Shown: positions 5,730 through 9,586 of the stretch, in pieces
How positions within the stretch are numbered: the first letter of the stretch is position 1
Layout: every line of letters starts with the position of its first letter
Assembly (NCBI GenBank): GCA_964544365.1
Contig: CAZJCW010000167.1
Span: 1 to 9,586 of the forward strand
Reading direction: 5' to 3'
DNA: 9,586 nucleotides
Source: Alsobacter sp964544365
GTDB taxonomy: Bacteria > Pseudomonadota > Alphaproteobacteria > Rhizobiales > Beijerinckiaceae
Notes under the pieces: model-generated
Database searches by the model: none
Seen by the model: only the letters and a program-made list of their open reading frames with translations
What the model was told of the DNA's origin: nothing
Translations under genes and position numbers: made by a program

Positions 5730-6521
5730 ATGGGGCCAGCGGCGGCGCCTGTAGTCGTGCTCGTGCTCGCTGCCGCCCTCGCGGGGTGCGCCGAGACGGG
5801 CGACTTCGGTCGACCGAAGCCGACCTTGTGGAACGACACGGCCGGTCCCCTGCTCGGCAAGGGCATGGCCACCGTGCGCGAGGAGCCGGTGTCGTGGAAC
5901 ATGCTGACGGATGACGAGCAGGAGCTGCGCAACCGCGCGTATCGTTTCCTCACGCCCGCCAAGGAACAATGGGGCTTCGAGCGCCAGATCGCCGACATGG
6001 CGACCAAGCGAATCATTCCGGGCAGCATGGTGCCGAAGGATCCGACCACCTATCACAGCGCGATGAAGTCCTTCGACGACCGCTCGCCGCGCTCGCGCTA
6101 CCAGCGGCTGCGGGAAGACATCGACAACGACCGCATCCTGCTCGGCCCGTATGTCGCGGTCGCCTGCCGCGTGCAGGAGATGGACGCCGTTCGCCTGAAG
6201 GCGCTGGACCGGATGAGCGAGACCAGCGAATGGCAGGCCTCGCAGGCCCGGGCGCGGGTGGCGGAGAACGAGGCGCTGACGTCGTGGGTGTTCGAGGAGA
6301 CCGTCTTCCGCCTCGCCTCCTACCGCTATTCGCTCGAAAACCTGGTGATCGAGAGCCCGGACCGCGACGCGATCAAGGTCGAGCGGGTGCTGACCGCCTT
6401 CGAATCGGACCGGGCGGGCCTGGAGCGCTGCGGCAGGCGCGGCAACATCAACATGACGCCTTCCGGCCCGTCGGTGCGCTACCATCCGAAGCCCGAGAAG
6501 CCGGCGCTGCCACCGAAGTAG
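5730..6521 (+). CDS. Putative lipoprotein of unknown function
   Basis: The 263-residue product begins with a hydrophobic stretch ending in the lipobox LAGC (17-20), so Cys20 is expected to be lipidated and the protein held in the envelope. The mature part is helical and charged, with segments such as SWNMLTDDEQELRNRAYRFL, SRYQRLREDIDNDRILLGPY and ALTSWVFEETVFRLASYRYS. It closes with a Pro/Lys tail, KPEKPALPPK. It resembles uncharacterised rhizobial lipoproteins and I recognise no named domain. The n-region from ATG 5730 (MGPAAAP) lacks the usual Arg/Lys. An in-frame GTG at 5688 would add MRRASG... and supply basic residues but overlaps the small gene and has no Shine-Dalgarno sequence. I keep 5730. 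The gene probably depends on the same promoter as the small gene. Confidence 0.8.
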   Translation: MGPAAAPVVVLVLAAALAGCAETGDFGRPKPTLWNDTAGPLLGKGMATVREEPVSWNMLTDDEQELRNRAYRFLTPAKEQWGFERQIADMATKRIIPGSMVPKDPTTYHSAMKSFDDRSPRSRYQRLREDIDNDRILLGPYVAVACRVQEMDAVRLKALDRMSETSEWQASQARARVAENEALTSWVFEETVFRLASYRYSLENLVIESPDRDAIKVERVLTAFESDRAGLERCGRRGNINMTPSGPSVRYHPKPEKPALPPK

Positions 6522-6537
6522 CGACGGCGCCGCCCGA

Positions 6538-7161
6538 TCAGTCCTGGCGCCGGCCAGACGGCGCCGGGCCGGAGGGAAGGGCCGGCAGCACCGTCCCCGT
6601 TTCCAGGGGCTCGCGCGCGCAGGTGGTCGAGCGCAGCCGTGCCTCCGCCTCGGATTGCAGGCCCGGCTCGAGCGCAAGCGTGCGCACGGTGACGAATCCC
6701 GTCGTTCCCGGCGACACGAGGCGCAGTTCGCGCACCGGCTCGTCCTCGGGATCGCTCTCCTCCAGCTGCTCGAGCTGCTGGCGGGTGACGACGAGAAGAT
6801 CGATCACGCCGCGCAGGGCGCTGCGGTCCGTCATGGCGTAGTAGACGCCGCCGGCCGGCGTGTAGAAGGCGAACGACATGAAGGCATCGCCCGGCGTGGC
6901 CCGGACGCGCAGCGGGGCGTCGGCGAGGTCGTAGCGGCAAACCGCGACGGCGGCGGCCGGATCGCGATGCGGAAGGGCCGTGGGGCCGGCCGTCGGGGTC
7001 GGAAGAGGGGTCATGACGTGACGCGGGGCGAGCGGCGCCAGGCGCTCGTCGGCGTTGGGACGGGTCAGCGCCGGGATGGCGAGGACGGCTCCCAGATGGA
7101 CGATTCCGCCGAGCACGACGCCCAGCGCGAGCGTATGGAGGATCGTCCAGGGCAGCTTCAT
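6538..7161 (-). CDS. Membrane-anchored DUF1254 domain protein
   Basis: This is the last gene of the minus-strand unit, 207 residues. An N-terminal membrane helix (about 5-29, WTILHTLALGVVLGGIVHLG) places the rest in the periplasm. A Pro/Thr-rich linker (about 46-68) leads to the DUF1254 part: CRYDLADAPLRV (75-86), FMSFAFYTPAGGVYYAMTDR (94-113) and the strand GVIDLLVVTRQQLEQL. The start ATG overlaps the stop of the DUF1214 gene as ATGA, indicating translational coupling. DUF1254 and DUF1214 are often joined in one longer secreted protein; here they are two short membrane-anchored proteins. The biochemical role is unknown. The last residues are Pro/Arg-rich and probably disordered. It converges with the lipoprotein gene, with 16 bp between the stops. 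Confidence 0.85.
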   Translation of the reverse strand: MKLPWTILHTLALGVVLGGIVHLGAVLAIPALTRPNADERLAPLAPRHVMTPLPTPTAGPTALPHRDPAAAVAVCRYDLADAPLRVRATPGDAFMSFAFYTPAGGVYYAMTDRSALRGVIDLLVVTRQQLEQLEESDPEDEPVRELRLVSPGTTGFVTVRTLALEPGLQSEAEARLRSTTCAREPLETGTVLPALPSGPAPSGRRQD

Positions 7162-7793
7162 CCGCAGGCCACCCGCGTGATCGTCGGCATCCGCGCCGGG
7201 TCGATGACGGTGGACGTGCCGCTGATCGGGGTATCGTAAAGCCGCAGCACGAGATCGAAGCGCTCCTTCGAGGGAACGGGCAGCCAGTTGCCGGGGCGGG
7301 CCGTCGGCGCCACGGTGATGACGAAGGATCCGTCCGGGCCGCGCACGATCTCGCCGGACGTGAACCCGTGGCGGCTGGCGGGATTGGCAATCAGCGCGCC
7401 GGCCGGCGTCTCGGCCGACAGCGTCCAGTATCGCGTGGGTGGCACGAAGCCGGCGATGCGGTACTCGCAGCCGCCGATGAGGGGATTGCCCGCGCCGTCG
7501 CGCCGCGCCGTGAAGGCCAGCCCCTCCCCCAGTCCCAGCGGCATGATGCCGGAGCGGGCGACGACCGCGCGGGAGTAGGGATCGGCATCGACCGAGCCGT
7601 TCCTCGGATATGCCACCCAGGGACCGATGCGCACGGCACCGAATCCGGCTCCGCTGTCGATGGCGAACCATGTTCCGCCAAGCCCGACGACGGCCGCGAT
7701 CGTGAACACGGCGAGGACACGCGCCAGCATGCCCAGTCGCGGCAGAACGCCCGTCCGGGTCGGGACCGGAAGACGAAGGGCGCCGTCCGTCAC
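7158..7793 (-). CDS. Membrane-anchored DUF1214 domain protein
   Basis: The product has 211 residues from a GTG start. The GTG overlaps the stop of the penicillin-binding protein gene as GTGA, so translation is likely coupled. A cytoplasmic N-terminus of about 25 residues precedes one membrane helix (about 26-45). The periplasmic part shows DUF1214 hallmarks in order: IGPWVAYP (56-63), DADPYSRAVVAR (69-80), a GCEYRIAGFVPPTRYWTLS block (108-126), NPASRHGFTS, GNWLPVP (168-174) and LRLYDTPIS near the end. Two cysteines outside the membrane, Cys109 and Cys210, could form a disulfide. The family is structurally a beta-rich domain of unknown activity. Coupling to a peptidoglycan synthase suggests an envelope role, which is inference. 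Confidence 0.88.
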   Translation of the reverse strand: MTDGALRLPVPTRTGVLPRLGMLARVLAVFTIAAVVGLGGTWFAIDSGAGFGAVRIGPWVAYPRNGSVDADPYSRAVVARSGIMPLGLGEGLAFTARRDGAGNPLIGGCEYRIAGFVPPTRYWTLSAETPAGALIANPASRHGFTSGEIVRGPDGSFVITVAPTARPGNWLPVPSKERFDLVLRLYDTPISGTSTVIDPARMPTITRVACG

Positions 7794-9586
7794 GGCACCG
7801 CCACCTTCGGGCCGGCCGATCCCGGTGCGACGCCATCGAGCGCCGCCGATGGCCCGGCAGGACGGACCGGGGCGGGCGGCGCCGGAACCGCCTTGAGCAG
7901 GCTTTCGATGGTCGACAGCGCATCCAGCGAGCGGCGGTTGAGAACGGCCGGACGCTGCGCGCCGACGGCCGCTCCGGCATCGGCCGGCTTCGAGGCCCCG
8001 GCAGCGGCCGCCACGGCCGGCGCCACGGGGGCGACGCCGGGCAGAGGCCGCAATTCGACGGACAGATGGGCGGGCGCCATCAGGTCGTGCCACGCCTGGG
8101 CCGGCAGGGAACCGCCGGTCATGCGGGCGGTCGGGGAATAGTCGTCGTTACCGAACCACACGCCGGCGACGAGGTTGCCCGTGTAGCCGATGAACCACGC
8201 GTCGCGGTAGGCGTTCGTGGTGCCGGTCTTGCCGCCCACCTTGATGCCGGGGAGGATCGCCCGCCGGCCGGTGCCCTCCTCGACCACCTTCACCATCATG
8301 GTGTTCATGTCGGCGACGACCTTCTCCGGCACGATCTGCTTCGGCGGCGTCCCGTCGCGGTCGCGCCGATAGATGACCTCGCCATGGGAGCTGCGGATCT
8401 CGATGGCGGCGTAGGGCTGGGCCTCCCTGCCCCCGTTGGCGAGCACGGCATAGCCCGCCGTCATGTCCAGAACCGTCACCTCGGCCGCGCCGATGGGCAG
8501 CGACACGGTATCCACCAGCGGCGTCGTGAGGCCCATCATCCGGCACACTTCGATGATGCGCTGGCGGCCGGCCTTGTTGTTCCCCTCGCCGATCAGCGTC
8601 GCGAGTTGCACGGGGATGGTGTTGATCGACTTCGCCAACGCCACCGAGAGCGGCATCGAGCCCGAATAGGAGCGGTTGTAGTTGTTCGGACACCAGTCCC
8701 CGACGCAGACCGGTCGATCGGTGACGATCGTGGCGGGGTTGAGCTTTCCGGTCATCAGCGCCGCCGTGTAGACGAACGTCTTGAAGGACGAACCGGGCTG
8801 ACGCAGCGCGTCGGTGGCGCGATTGAACTGGCTGGCGCCGTAGTCGCGCCCGCCGACCATGCCGCGGACCGCGCCGTCGGGGTCCATCACCACGGTCGCG
8901 GCCTGCGACGCATCGTAGGTGTTTCCGTGCTGGCGCAGGATGGTCTCGAGCGAGGCCTCCGCGCCCTTCTGGATGCCGGGGTCCAGCGCGGTGCGGATGG
9001 TGAGCACCCGGTCCGCGCCGAGCTTGCCCGCGTCGGCGAGGCGCTTCGCCTCGAGGAACGCCCAGTCCAGATAATAGTCCGGGCTGATCTCCTGCTTCCG
9101 GTCGACCGGCGTGGCCGGGTTGCGGCGGGCCGCGAACACCTGTCCCTCGGTCAGGTAGCCGGCATCGACCATGTTGCTCAGGACGTCCGCCGCGCGGGCG
9201 CGCGCCGCGGGCAGGTTGTTGTGGGGCGCGTATTTCGACGGCGCCTTGAACAGCCCCGCAAGCATCGCCGCCTCGGCCAGCGTGACGTCCTTCACCGACT
9301 TGCCGAAATAGAAATCCGCCGCGGCCGACGCGCCGAAGGAACCGCCGCCCATGTAGGCGCGGTCCAGGTAGAGCTTGAGGATGTCGCGCTTGGACAGGTG
9401 GAATTCCAGCCAGAGCGCGAGGAACGCCTCCTTGATCTTGCGTTCGATGGACCTCTCGTTCGTCAGGAACAGGTTCTTGGCGAGCTGCTGCGTGATGGAG
9501 GACCCGCCCTGCACGACGCCGGAGGCGCGGGCGTTCGCCATGAGGGCGCGCATGGTTCCGATGACGTCGATGCCGAAATGCTCGTA
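7790..9586 (-). CDS. Class A penicillin-binding protein, PBP1A family (5' end beyond window)
   Basis: This bifunctional peptidoglycan synthase polymerises glycan strands from lipid II and cross-links the peptides in the periplasm, anchored by an N-terminal helix that lies outside the window. The frame is open to the right edge; the first visible residues, YEHFGIDVIGT, are the end of the glycosyltransferase EDxxFxxHxG motif, so the first catalytic Glu is just off the edge. In the 598 visible residues, GGSSITQQLAKN is at 27-38 and the second catalytic Glu is Glu53 in ERKIKE. The transpeptidase has SSFK (266-269), SIN (320-322) and KTGTTN (from 453). A Cys pair (294 and 299, VCVGDWCP) lies before SIN. 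The last ~90 residues are Ala/Pro-rich and probably disordered. The Met at 9553 is internal, not the start. The two downstream genes overlap it serially. Confidence 0.96.
   Translation of the reverse strand, partial: YEHFGIDVIGTMRALMANARASGVVQGGSSITQQLAKNLFLTNERSIERKIKEAFLALWLEFHLSKRDILKLYLDRAYMGGGSFGASAAADFYFGKSVKDVTLAEAAMLAGLFKAPSKYAPHNNLPAARARAADVLSNMVDAGYLTEGQVFAARRNPATPVDRKQEISPDYYLDWAFLEAKRLADAGKLGADRVLTIRTALDPGIQKGAEASLETILRQHGNTYDASQAATVVMDPDGAVRGMVGGRDYGASQFNRATDALRQPGSSFKTFVYTAALMTGKLNPATIVTDRPVCVGDWCPNNYNRSYSGSMPLSVALAKSINTIPVQLATLIGEGNNKAGRQRIIEVCRMMGLTTPLVDTVSLPIGAAEVTVLDMTAGYAVLANGGREAQPYAAIEIRSSHGEVIYRRDRDGTPPKQIVPEKVVADMNTMMVKVVEEGTGRRAILPGIKVGGKTGTTNAYRDAWFIGYTGNLVAGVWFGNDDYSPTARMTGGSLPAQAWHDLMAPAHLSVELRPLPGVAPVAPAVAAAAGASKPADAGAAVGAQRPAVLNRRSLDALSTIESLLKAVPAPPAPVRPAGPSAALDGVAPGSAGPKVAVP

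Noticed and set aside
6523..6566. GACGGCGCCG repeated at 6523 and 6557 around the convergent gene ends, with possible GGCGCC stems that could form a bidirectional terminator.
   Set aside because: Most of it lies in the DUF1254 coding region, the stems are short GC palindromes common in this composition, and no T-run follows.
1..9586. Search for defence systems, mobile elements, tRNA, CRISPR or phage genes.
   Set aside because: No transposase, integrase, nuclease-effector pair, regularly spaced repeats or tRNA-like fold was seen; all large frames are accounted for by transport, envelope or conserved unknown families.

Overview
The window is about two-thirds G+C, densely coded on both strands, and reads as chromosomal DNA of an alphaproteobacterium, most likely a Hyphomicrobiales (Rhizobiales) member of the Bosea/Methylobacterium/Beijerinckiaceae kind. 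The support is the DUF2336 and DUF1214/DUF1254 families, the small 'VAFRP...LLFTGVRYER' protein, TTAA-N7-TTAAC boxes of the alphaproteobacterial CtrA type, and the codon use. There are no rRNA or tRNA genes, CRISPR arrays, insertion sequences or phage genes. Genus and species cannot be fixed by eye.

Positions 1-4135 (+): most of a carbohydrate ABC importer operon. In order it holds the 3' end of a MalK/UgpC-type ATPase, a periplasmic solute-binding protein of the trehalose/maltose-type family 1, and two MalF/MalG-type permeases. The 253-bp spacer between binding protein and first permease is packed with inverted repeats, the arrangement known from E. coli malE-malF. The 121-bp spacer between the two permeases holds one strong hairpin and a 45-codon ORF of doubtful reality. 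Two hairpins lie in the convergent gap after the second permease.

Positions 4267-6521: a divergent pair of transcription units. On the minus strand is a DUF2336 helical protein. On the plus strand is a 57-codon ORF with a perfect Shine-Dalgarno sequence, followed 10 bp later by an uncharacterised lipoprotein. The divergent intergenic region carries one perfect and one near-perfect CtrA-type box, which suggests cell-cycle control of one or both units. This is the best lead in the window.

Positions 6538-9586 (-): a three-gene unit read right to left. It holds a class A penicillin-binding protein (5' end beyond the right edge), then a membrane-anchored DUF1214 protein, then a membrane-anchored DUF1254 protein. 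Both junctions are 4-nt stop/start overlaps (GTGA and ATGA), so the three products are probably made together and act in the periplasm around peptidoglycan synthesis.

No gene-free stretch exceeds 300 bases. Apart from the CtrA-type region, the repeat-packed spacer and the coupled cell-wall cassette, the content looks like ordinary core or near-core genome, and I found no evidence of a defence system or mobile element.
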